In this document: positions 16,484 to 23,751 of the stretch, one piece after another
How the letters are laid out: each line of letters begins with the position of its first letter
Numbering within the stretch: position 1 is the first letter of the stretch
Origin: Anaerolineae bacterium
Lineage (GTDB): Bacteria; Chloroflexota; Anaerolineae; Aggregatilineales; Phototrophicaceae
NCBI GenBank assembly: GCA_017303635.1
Contig: JAFLCG010000005.1
Span: 186,001 to 250,000, forward strand
DNA: 64,000 bases
Reading direction: 5' to 3'
The notes under the pieces: generated by a model
The model's input: only the letters and a program-made list of their open reading frames with translations
What the model was told of the DNA's origin: nothing
Databases searched by the model: none
Translations under genes and position numbers: made by a program

Positions 16484-17779
16484 ATGCTTGTCGGGCGACT
16501 GAGGCGGTCGACTGGACTCCTGCTCATCAGCAACGTCGGCAGCGCAGGATTCGCGTTCCTGATTAGCGTGGTGATTGGCCGTCTGCTGGGTGAGCGGGGC
16601 CTGGGGGTCTACAGCGCGAGTTTAGCGTGGGTGTACCCAGTGTCAATTCTGGCGGACGCAGGGATCAATACGCTGCTCACTCGCGAAACCGCCCGCAGCC
16701 CTGAGCTTGAACCAGCGCTCCTCAAAGCCAGTTTGCAAGCGCGCTGGCTGATCGCCGGAGGGCTGGCGCTGGCGCTGTTCACGCTGGCCCCCCTACTGAG
16801 TGTGGATGCGGACGTGGTACGCGGGATTCAACTCTCGGCACCGCTGGTCTTTCTGCTGCCAACCTTCGGACTCTATACCGCCATTTTCCGTGCCAGGCAG
16901 GCCATGTGGCCGATTCCGATCCTCAACCTGGGGATGCTGACCGCACAGGCCGGCCTGACGGTGCTCATCCTCTTGGGGGGTGGCACAATCACGGATGCGT
17001 TCATCATCAATACGCTGACCTCTGCCGGTCAGGTGCCGGTGGCGTGGTGGATCTACCGACAACAGTTTCAGAATCAGAGCTTTACGGCAGAGAAAGAATT
17101 AACTCAAAGCGGCAATCCCCCAGAGAGGCCTCGCTCTGATGAAAACATGCAAAACCACTTCAGGCTGGATGCAGGTCGCTGGAGGCTGATCGCCCTTTTG
17201 TCCCAAGCGTACCCGTTCGCCGTAGCGGGTGTACTGGCAGCGATTCAAGCACGGGTTACCATCCTCCTCTTGGAGCGCGGCGCAACCCCGGAAGCCGTGG
17301 GACAATTAGCGGGCGCGATGCGATTAACCGAAGCGGGGCGGATTCTCCCCAATGCGCTCTTTGGAACGCTGCTGCCGATGCTGGCAGCGCTGGTCGCACA
17401 CCCAAATGATTTCCAACGGCTCTTACGGCGAGTCTACAGCGGTATATTGCTCTATGGATTGGCGCTTGCGGGGATGTTCGGTCTGGGTGCAAGCGCCATC
17501 CTGCAGGTGACGTATGGCCCCTCCTTCGAGCGTGGTACACTGGCGCTGCAACTGATGGGGCTGGCGCTCGTCCCCGGATTGATGCGGGCCGTGCAGACGC
17601 TGGCGGCTTACGCCCGTGGGCGGGAAGCCCAGGTCAACCGGGTGCTGTTGCTCGGCTTGGTCGTACAAGGCATGGTAGCCATTTCGCTCATCCCCATACA
17701 GGGGGCAGCCGGAGCCGCCGCAAGCCTCTTGGTTAGTGAAGTGGTAATGGTCATTGGTTTATGGCGCTACAGGGAGTGA
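16484..17779 (+). CDS. Oligosaccharide flippase / polysaccharide biosynthesis membrane protein
   Basis: 431 residues, polytopic, with roughly 12 hydrophobic segments. The N-terminus (LLLISNVGSAGFAFLISVVIGRLLGERGLGVYSASLAW) matches the Wzx/MVF family of lipid-linked product flippases. The central cytoplasmic loop (about 195-235) is unusually long and polar. It coincides with a purine-rich repeat (17085-17146) related to those at 1505-1600 and 7370-7440. It would export the product of the surrounding enzymes across the membrane, consistent with the glycosyltransferase at 18587 (inference). Confidence 0.82.
   Translation: MLVGRLRRSTGLLLISNVGSAGFAFLISVVIGRLLGERGLGVYSASLAWVYPVSILADAGINTLLTRETARSPELEPALLKASLQARWLIAGGLALALFTLAPLLSVDADVVRGIQLSAPLVFLLPTFGLYTAIFRARQAMWPIPILNLGMLTAQAGLTVLILLGGGTITDAFIINTLTSAGQVPVAWWIYRQQFQNQSFTAEKELTQSGNPPERPRSDENMQNHFRLDAGRWRLIALLSQAYPFAVAGVLAAIQARVTILLLERGATPEAVGQLAGAMRLTEAGRILPNALFGTLLPMLAALVAHPNDFQRLLRRVYSGILLYGLALAGMFGLGASAILQVTYGPSFERGTLALQLMGLALVPGLMRAVQTLAAYARGREAQVNRVLLLGLVVQGMVAISLIPIQGAAGAAASLLVSEVVMVIGLWRYRE
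17085..17146. repeat. Purine-rich dispersed repeat in flippase loop
   Basis: Contains GGCAGAGAAAG, a TTAACTCAAAGCGGCAA string and CAGAGAGG, similar to TTAACGCAATGCGGCAAAG in the intergenic repeat near 1556-1574. It is in frame and encodes a hydrophilic cytoplasmic loop between two halves of the flippase. Confidence 0.5.
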
Positions 17780-17784
17780 ATAAC

Positions 17785-18306
17785 ATGGGCAATCTGGATG
17801 CATATCTCCAGCGGAAAACTGCCGCCGTCGCAGCACGACATCAGGATTGGACCGCGAAGCCGGAAGCAGGGATTGTGCAGTTGAGTGCATCCTCGCGGCT
17901 GGCACCTAACGGGGGGTCACGCCCTACCCGGATGGGCAATCATCTAGTCATCAGCGATTCCGCCCCGGGACTCGCCGGAGATGGACTCGGCCCCACAGCC
18001 CCGGAACTGCTGATGGGGGCGCTGGCGAGCTGCTTGCTGCATACCTATGTCATCCATGCCTGTCTCCAGGGGGTACCGGTGGACGCCATGGAGGTCATCA
18101 TTAGCGGGCAGATCGACATGAAGGCCGCAACTGCGATGACCGGATACGGCAACCCGCTGATTGAGGGCCTCCAATACGAGGCGAAGATCGAGGCCAGCAG
18201 CGCGACTCCTGAACAGATCGAGGCGCTCCATGCGGCGGTGGATGCCAATTGCCCGGTGTTGAACACGCTCCGGTTGCCGAATTCCATCACACGCAAAATG
18301 GCCTGA
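17785..18306 (+). CDS. OsmC/Ohr-family protein
   Basis: 173 residues from ATG 17785 (5 bases after the flippase stop). It has the OsmC core with two conserved cysteines, C83 in GALASCLLHTY and C156 in AVDANCPVLNTLR. In OsmC/Ohr this pair reduces organic hydroperoxides with dithiol donors. GLGPTAPELLMGALASC is the characteristic helix. It detoxifies peroxides in the cytoplasm. Its place in a radical SAM operon may protect oxygen-sensitive enzymes or simply reflect operon growth (inference). Confidence 0.88.
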   Translation: MGNLDAYLQRKTAAVAARHQDWTAKPEAGIVQLSASSRLAPNGGSRPTRMGNHLVISDSAPGLAGDGLGPTAPELLMGALASCLLHTYVIHACLQGVPVDAMEVIISGQIDMKAATAMTGYGNPLIEGLQYEAKIEASSATPEQIEALHAAVDANCPVLNTLRLPNSITRKMA

Positions 18307-18322
18307 ATTCAGGACACATGAC

Positions 18323-18580
18323 ATGACACAAAAGCTGCATTACCTTGAAAGCCACATCGGCTCAATGGAGCAAGGCATAGAGCTAATCAATCTATTGGGC
18401 TGGAACATTTCTACAAAAGACGGGGCAGATTCGACCTTTGTTCTTGCTGGAGATCAACCTATTTTTGCCTCTGACTCCCAAGAGCAGGTAACGTCGTTCA
18501 TATATGGAATGGCGTTGGCATATTCCATTCTGCCAAATGAAGTGATTCACAAATTAAGAAAAGAGGTGAATATAGACTAG
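18323..18580 (+). CDS. Hypothetical protein, AT-rich orphan
   Basis: 85 residues from ATG 18323, 16 bases after the OsmC gene. I do not recognise a family. It has alternating charged and hydrophobic stretches (IELINLLGWNIST, FIYGMALAYSILP) without a signal peptide or a membrane helix of full length. Its base composition is clearly lower in GC than all neighbours in the operon, pointing to recent gain or relaxed codon selection. It ends 6 bases before the glycosyltransferase, so it is probably translated within the operon. Function unknown. Confidence 0.6.
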   Translation: MTQKLHYLESHIGSMEQGIELINLLGWNISTKDGADSTFVLAGDQPIFASDSQEQVTSFIYGMALAYSILPNEVIHKLRKEVNID

Positions 18581-18586
18581 ACTCAA

Positions 18587-19750
18587 ATGCACATTGGCAT
18601 CTTGCTGCCGGGGTTCAGCCAGGATGAACGCGACCCGGCGATCCCCGTCCAGTTGAACCTGGTGCGAGAACTCGCCCGGCGAGATTCGGTGCGCGTGCTG
18701 GCGCTGCGATACCCATTTGAGCGCCGTATCTATACAGTCGCCGGGGCGGAAGTTCATGCGTTGGGTGCCGGGCCAGTGCGTGGGCTGCACCGCCTGAAAC
18801 TATGGGCAGATGCCCTAATCCATCTGCGCCAGATGCATCGAAAGCAACCGTTCGATCTGCTCCATGCCATGTGGGCGGATGAAACCGGCCTGATTGCCGC
18901 CTGGGCGGGGCGCTGGCTGGGTATTCCCGTGGTCGTTTCAGTGGCAGGGGGTGAGCCAGTCTGGCTGGCAGATATCGGTTATGGCTTACAAGGCAGCGCC
19001 TTCAGCCGCTGGACGATCAGGCAAGCATTGAACGGGGCTGATCGTATTGTTGTCGCCAGCCGATATTCGCAGTGCCTCATCGAAAACATCATCGGGACAG
19101 GCAAGGTGTCGTCCGATGGCAAAATGGCCTATATCCCGCTGGGGGTGGATGCCGCTCACTTCCGCCCTGCCCTATCATCCGGCTCGAATCACGGGAAGCT
19201 CATCCATGTCGCCTCGTTGATCGGCGTGAAAGATCAAGCCACACTCCTACGTGCCATGACCCAACTACCAGATCACATCACCCTGGAAATCATCGGTGAA
19301 GGGCCAGAGCGTGCGCGGTTGGAGCTATTGACGGCGGCTTTAGGTATACAGCATCGGGTACAGTTTGCGGGCGCGGTTCCTCATCAGGAGCTACCCAAAC
19401 ACTACCAGCGCGCAAGCCTGCATGTGCTGACGTCCCGACATGAAGGGCAAGGCATGGTTACACTGGAAGCGGCGGCCTGCGGTCTGCCGACCGTCAGCAC
19501 AGCGGTCGGCATAGTACCGGATGATCCCGAGTTAGGCGTGTACGTCCCAGTTGGAGATGATGCAGCGCTGGCGGGCGCAATCACGGCGCTGCTCGAAAAC
19601 ACAGAACAACTCCGCGCCAGAAGCCGAAATGCACGGACGGCGGTTGAAGCTTGCTACGCCATTCAGCACACCGTGACCCAACTCCGCGATCTCTACCGCG
19701 ACCTCACGAGTCAATCAACCGAGGCAAGCTTCATCCCTGCGAATCACTAA
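18587..19750 (+). CDS. Glycosyltransferase family 4 (GT-B) protein
   Basis: 387 residues with a two-domain GT-B layout. The N-terminal domain is HIGILLPGFSQDERDPAIPVQLNLVRELARRDSVRV with DLLHAMWADETGLIAA. The C-terminal nucleotide-sugar domain has LIHVASLIGVKDQATLLRAM, LEIIGEGPERARLEL, VQFAGAVPHQELP, and the retaining-enzyme EX7E segment SRHEGQGMVTLEAAACGLPTV (about 283-303). It transfers a sugar from an NDP- or lipid donor, probably onto a lipid or surface acceptor. With the flippase two genes upstream, it suggests glycosylated product assembly (inference). It ends 4 bases into the opposing methyltransferase gene. Confidence 0.88.
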   Translation: MHIGILLPGFSQDERDPAIPVQLNLVRELARRDSVRVLALRYPFERRIYTVAGAEVHALGAGPVRGLHRLKLWADALIHLRQMHRKQPFDLLHAMWADETGLIAAWAGRWLGIPVVVSVAGGEPVWLADIGYGLQGSAFSRWTIRQALNGADRIVVASRYSQCLIENIIGTGKVSSDGKMAYIPLGVDAAHFRPALSSGSNHGKLIHVASLIGVKDQATLLRAMTQLPDHITLEIIGEGPERARLELLTAALGIQHRVQFAGAVPHQELPKHYQRASLHVLTSRHEGQGMVTLEAAACGLPTVSTAVGIVPDDPELGVYVPVGDDAALAGAITALLENTEQLRARSRNARTAVEACYAIQHTVTQLRDLYRDLTSQSTEASFIPANH

Positions 19751-20454
19751 CCGCTTTTCTGCTGCCACCAGATGCCAGTACATTCCGGAAGGATGACCCA
19801 ATTGCGCTTCAGTACGGTTTCGGCCATCTCATCCCCAAAAAAGAATCGAGTGAGCGACTCGGCTTCGGCAAGGGACTCAAACTGGTAATCCGTCCGGATT
19901 GAGCGATGGCTGAAGCCCTGCTCTTGTTCCAACCAGGCATAACAGGCCGCCAGACCTTCATTCGGCGGTGTAGGCGTTTCGCTGCCCGTACCCATCGTCT
20001 CCATCAGGATCAAGGTGCCGCCGGGCCGGACGATGCGACGCATCTCAGCCAAGGCCTTACCGATCTCCTGTTGCCATGAGTCGGGGTACCAACCGACCGC
20101 GTGCGCGAAGCTCCAGCCCTCAATCGCCACGTCCGCTGCGGAGTCTGGCTCTGGTAACCGTGTGTTATCGGCCACACCCGTCTTCCAGTTGGCGAGTCCG
20201 GTTTTCTGAAGCTTGCTGGTGGCAACTTCGAGCATATGGGCAGAACCATCATAGGCACGGATAGAACGGACCAAAGGAGCCAACAGCAGGGTCAAGCGCC
20301 CGGTGCCAGCACCAAACTCGACTACCGACTGCCCTTCCAGCGGGTGAATGGCTTCTAGCGCCCGCAAAATGTTGCCCTGGTAGTCTTCCCGCACCACCAA
20401 GGCTTCATAGCGGTCGGCATGTTTGGCATAAATGTTTTGAAAATGATCGGTCAT
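19747..20454 (-). CDS. Class I SAM-dependent methyltransferase
   Basis: 235 residues, start ATG at 20454. N-terminus FQNIYAKHADRYEALVVREDYQGN; motif I VVEFGAGTGRLTLLL (about 43-57); motif II IRAYDGSAHMLEVA; motif IV ADVAIEGWSFAHAVGWYPDSW; then RRIVRPGGTLILMETMG. The acceptor is unknown. It converges with the glycosyltransferase gene, overlapping by 4 bases at the stops. It lies downstream of the phosphohexomutase gene and its terminator on the same strand, so it may be transcribed separately. Confidence 0.82.
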   Translation of the reverse strand: MTDHFQNIYAKHADRYEALVVREDYQGNILRALEAIHPLEGQSVVEFGAGTGRLTLLLAPLVRSIRAYDGSAHMLEVATSKLQKTGLANWKTGVADNTRLPEPDSAADVAIEGWSFAHAVGWYPDSWQQEIGKALAEMRRIVRPGGTLILMETMGTGSETPTPPNEGLAACYAWLEQEQGFSHRSIRTDYQFESLAEAESLTRFFFGDEMAETVLKRNWVILPECTGIWWQQKSG

Positions 20455-20474
20455 CTTGGTTCTCGTTTCAGGGA

Positions 20475-20503
20475 ATCAAAAGGGGCGCATCGTAAGCGCC
20501 CCT
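20475..20503 (-). terminator. Rho-independent terminator after phosphohexomutase gene
   Basis: An 8-bp GC-rich stem (20481-20488 with 20496-20503, 7-nt loop) lies 7 bases downstream of the minus-strand stop at 20511 and is followed on that strand by TTTTGATT. The form is typical of an intrinsic terminator for the minus-strand gene. Confidence 0.75.
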
Positions 20504-20510
20504 GTAGAGC

Positions 20511-21929
20511 TTAATTGCTGAAATTACGGATCTGATCGAGGAATTTGCCCTGATCAACTTCAGGATGCTTATCCAGCAGCGCCTTGAAGATGTTCATGTA
20601 CTCGACCAACTGCTCGCGGGTATAGGACTCGAATCGCAGCGTGATGGCTGGCTGGGTATTGCTCGCACGCACCAGTCCCCACCCGTTCTCGAAGGTGACA
20701 CGGACACCGTCCAGTGTAAAGACGGGGTAATTCTTGCCAAGTGCCTCGGTCATTTCATCAATGATCTGGAACTTGACCGCATCCGGTGCCGAGAGGATGA
20801 TTTCCGGCGTAGCCACCAGCTTGGGAATTTCATCAAAGAGTTCAGCAATTGTCTTGCCGGAAGACGCGATAATCTCCAAAGCCTTGAGCGCGATCAGCGG
20901 CGCGTCATCAAAGCCGAAGTAGTCATCACCAAAGAAGAGATGCCCGCTAACCTCGCCACCCAGCGGCGAACCGATTTCCTTCATCTTTGCCTTCATCAGG
21001 CTGTGACCCGTCTTCCACATGACCGGCACGCCGCCATACTTCTTGATTTCGTCGGGCAGCGCCTGGGAAGCCTTTACATCAAAGACAATCGGTGCGCCGG
21101 GGTGCCGCTTGAGGACATCCCGTGCCAGCAGCGCGAGCAGTCGGTCGGCGGCGATGTGATGCCCATGATTGTCAATGAAGCCGCAGCGATCCGAGTCACC
21201 ATCGAAGGCCAGGCCCACATCAGCGCCGACCTCGACCACCTTCTTTTCCAGATCTTTGGTCATTTCCGGATCTTCCGGATTAGGCAGATGATTCGGGTAA
21301 GTACCATCCGATTCGAGGAACAGACCTTCCACCTTCGCACCGAGCTTTTCCAGCACAGCCGGGAAGTAAGTGCCGCTCAGGCCGTTGCCAGAATCGAGCG
21401 CGACAATCATCGGACGGGCTAGCTTGACCTTGCTGCCGATTGTTTCCATATGGCGGTGGATCAGGTCGAAGTCAGTCACGACTGCGCCCTGCCCGGTGGC
21501 GAAAGCATCCGTCTGGATCAGCCTGAGCAGTTCCTGAATCTGCTGATCGTAGAGCGCCATCGCGCCATAAGCCATCTTGATGCCGTTGTAGCGAGTATCG
21601 AGGTGGCTGCCGGTAATCATCACGCCCGCGCCGCGCTCGCCATAGCTGGCGGAGGCGAAGTAGACCGTCGGGGTCAGCACCTGGCCAATATCGGTCACAT
21701 TCATGCCCGTGCTGGCAAGGCCAGCGATCATACCGGCCTTTAAACCCAACGAAGAAACACGATTGTCACAACCCACAAAGACACGTTCGGTCTTAAAAGC
21801 ACCGGGCAAATAAGTACCGAGCGCCTTGCCCACCAGGAAAGTCAGATCCGGGGAAATCTGCACCTTATCCCCACTGACAGTGCCTCGAATATCGTATTTC
21901 CGAAAGATTGAGGTATCCACCTGCGCCAT
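20511..21929 (-). CDS. Phosphomannomutase/phosphoglucomutase (alpha-D-phosphohexomutase)
   Basis: 472 residues, the usual PMM/PGM length. It opens FRKYDIRG. The phosphoserine loop is ITGSHLDTRYNGIKM with the catalytic serine at about 108, a variant of the common TASHNP motif. The Mg-binding loop FDGDSDRCGFID is near 240-251, the sugar-binding loop GGEVSGHLFF near 325, and the phosphate-binding loop RASNTQPAITLRFES near 420-434. It interconverts hexose 1- and 6-phosphates in the cytoplasm for NDP-sugar synthesis. AAGGAG lies 8 bases before the ATG. It is followed by a clear terminator. Confidence 0.92.
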   Translation of the reverse strand: MAQVDTSIFRKYDIRGTVSGDKVQISPDLTFLVGKALGTYLPGAFKTERVFVGCDNRVSSLGLKAGMIAGLASTGMNVTDIGQVLTPTVYFASASYGERGAGVMITGSHLDTRYNGIKMAYGAMALYDQQIQELLRLIQTDAFATGQGAVVTDFDLIHRHMETIGSKVKLARPMIVALDSGNGLSGTYFPAVLEKLGAKVEGLFLESDGTYPNHLPNPEDPEMTKDLEKKVVEVGADVGLAFDGDSDRCGFIDNHGHHIAADRLLALLARDVLKRHPGAPIVFDVKASQALPDEIKKYGGVPVMWKTGHSLMKAKMKEIGSPLGGEVSGHLFFGDDYFGFDDAPLIALKALEIIASSGKTIAELFDEIPKLVATPEIILSAPDAVKFQIIDEMTEALGKNYPVFTLDGVRVTFENGWGLVRASNTQPAITLRFESYTREQLVEYMNIFKALLDKHPEVDQGKFLDQIRNFSN

Positions 21930-22006
21930 GAACTCGCTCCTTGCGTACCAGAAGTAGGTTACAGATTACCGTATTTCATTAGACAATGCACTTGAACGGC
22001 TGTCGA

Positions 22007-22591
22007 TCAACTATCCAGCGACTTCCCGGACCGACGCTGGAATTCCTCGCCCAATTGCCGATAAATCTCCCGGCAAGCCTCCCGTAAAGTACCGCTGCGA
22101 CCTGAAAGCACATTAGTCGGCGAATGCAGATCAGCGTGAAAACGGGCGTTGGGCAGTTCGATGGATTGATATGACAGCTTCAGCCGCCACTCAGTTTTGT
22201 AGACCAAGCGGGCCGCATCCAGCAGACGACTGAGTAAAAGGGATGTCTCTTTATCCAACCATTCATCATCCGCATATCCAGCCGGTTTACGGGCGACCGC
22301 TTCCCGACTGGCGAAGATGATATGCTTGCGGCTGATTTCATTCCACAATTCACGAAGTGCTGCGCCAATCGTCGGTTCATCAGTCGACTCTTCGTGATTT
22401 TGACCCCACTCGGCGGCTGCCGACCAATTCTGGTCGGCCTCTTTCGGCTGTACCATCAATTCCAACCGAGCATCCAGATTGTACTGAAGATTGATGTAAC
22501 CGATGGTCGCCTGCCAGGCCAATAAGCCCGTCTCCGGGCGTCGGGGCAAGGGAGCAGAATAGATCGTCTCGGTAATGTCTTTAGGCGGCAT
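22007..22591 (-). CDS. Hypothetical protein
   Basis: 195 residues if it starts at the ATG at 22591, which overlaps the end of the alpha/beta hydrolase gene by 11 bases; a longer frame exists but its first 59 residues would be a shadow of that gene. I do not recognise a family. The sequence is soluble, rich in Trp, Arg and Glu, with probable helices (DKETSLLLSRLLDAARLVYKTEWRLKL and LREACREIYRQLGEEFQRR). There is no signal peptide or membrane segment. Coupling to the hydrolase by overlap suggests a shared message. Function unknown. Confidence 0.65.
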   Translation of the reverse strand: MPPKDITETIYSAPLPRRPETGLLAWQATIGYINLQYNLDARLELMVQPKEADQNWSAAAEWGQNHEESTDEPTIGAALRELWNEISRKHIIFASREAVARKPAGYADDEWLDKETSLLLSRLLDAARLVYKTEWRLKLSYQSIELPNARFHADLHSPTNVLSGRSGTLREACREIYRQLGEEFQRRSGKSLDS

Positions 22592-23747
22592 AGGCACTCC
22601 ATGCCAGGAATCGGTCAATATAATACTGGGCAACCTGCGCGCCCATGCCAAAGTAAACTGCGTCAAAGCCATGCCGTGACCACGGGATGCGGAGCAATGC
22701 AAACGGGCTACCCAGCATATAAAGGCGACCCGAGAAAAGATCACCGTGGGTATTCGGCACCAGCGCATCCATGCCGCCTTCGATCATCAGGATCGGCGGC
22801 AGCCCTTCCCGTGCCTGAGCAACAGGGGACGCTGTTTCGTAGGCCGTCTTGAGTGACTCATAAGGGCCGCCCATCAGCTCGATGATGGGCGAATCCGGCG
22901 CAAGACCCTCCCAACGCAATTCGGTCGGGCCATAGACCGAAACCACACCACGTATCCGGGTATCCTCATCCGGGCAGCAAACCACCATGAGAGCCAAATG
23001 TGCCCCAGCAGAACGTCCCAGTAACAGAATCGATTCAGGATCGAGCTGGTAGTCATCTGCATGCTGCTTGACCCAGCGGATGGCCGCCTTTACATCTTCC
23101 AACTGGCCCGGCCACCGAGTGGTTGGGGCCAGCCGGTACTGAATATCAAAGACGACATAGCCCTGGGCTGCCAGGTGACGGCTGTGCGATTCAAAGTACT
23201 CGTACTTATCACCGTTACGCCAACCACCGCCGTGGATGACAATGACCGCCGGATACTGGTCGCCGATGGCAGGCGAAACTGACGGCTTATAGACATCGAG
23301 ATAAAGCGAATGACCATCCGGTCGAGCAAATTCAATGTCCCGGATCAACTTCCCCTGATCGCGTCGGGCGCTCCCACCCAGGGAATTCCCCAGCGATACT
23401 CGTTTGGAAGGCAGGCGCTCGCGTGCCACTGGCGGTATCCGTTCCAGATAGTCTTTGCCAAAACCAGCTTTGAAGGCGCTTTCCATATCATCGGTCGCGG
23501 CGCGCCAGCGCAGGAACGTGTTGGATGCCAGCAGCGCCCCCACCCCACCCAGCAGAATACCCGCCCAGGGTTTGCGGCGGCGGCGCAGACCCAACACAGC
23601 CAACAGCGTTCCAAAGAGTGATGGCACCCAGGGGAGTTCATTAATCAGGATATGCAGCGGACGAAAGCTGCCCGGTTTGTCGCGAGTGATTGAGGCCGCC
23701 CCAATGACCGCAACGAATAGCCCCAGAATATCCAGCACAAAGCGCAT
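22581..23747 (-). CDS. Membrane-anchored alpha/beta hydrolase (carboxylesterase-like)
   Basis: 388 residues. The first about 90 residues contain two or three hydrophobic segments (FVLDILGLFVAVIGAASIT; LPWVPSLFGTLLAVLGL; AGILLGGVGALLASNTFL), then an alpha/beta hydrolase of the BD-FAE/hormone-sensitive-lipase type. The oxyanion motif is VIVIHGGGWRNGDKY, the nucleophile elbow GRSAGAHLAL, the acid IEGGMDALVPN, and the histidine SRHGFD. It should cleave carboxyl esters, with the catalytic domain tethered to the membrane. It is followed, overlapping by 11 bases, by an uncharacterised gene and preceded by the Clp-like gene 4 bases upstream. Confidence 0.87.
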   Translation of the reverse strand: MRFVLDILGLFVAVIGAASITRDKPGSFRPLHILINELPWVPSLFGTLLAVLGLRRRRKPWAGILLGGVGALLASNTFLRWRAATDDMESAFKAGFGKDYLERIPPVARERLPSKRVSLGNSLGGSARRDQGKLIRDIEFARPDGHSLYLDVYKPSVSPAIGDQYPAVIVIHGGGWRNGDKYEYFESHSRHLAAQGYVVFDIQYRLAPTTRWPGQLEDVKAAIRWVKQHADDYQLDPESILLLGRSAGAHLALMVVCCPDEDTRIRGVVSVYGPTELRWEGLAPDSPIIELMGGPYESLKTAYETASPVAQAREGLPPILMIEGGMDALVPNTHGDLFSGRLYMLGSPFALLRIPWSRHGFDAVYFGMGAQVAQYYIDRFLAWSAYAA

Positions 23748-23751
23748 AGGC

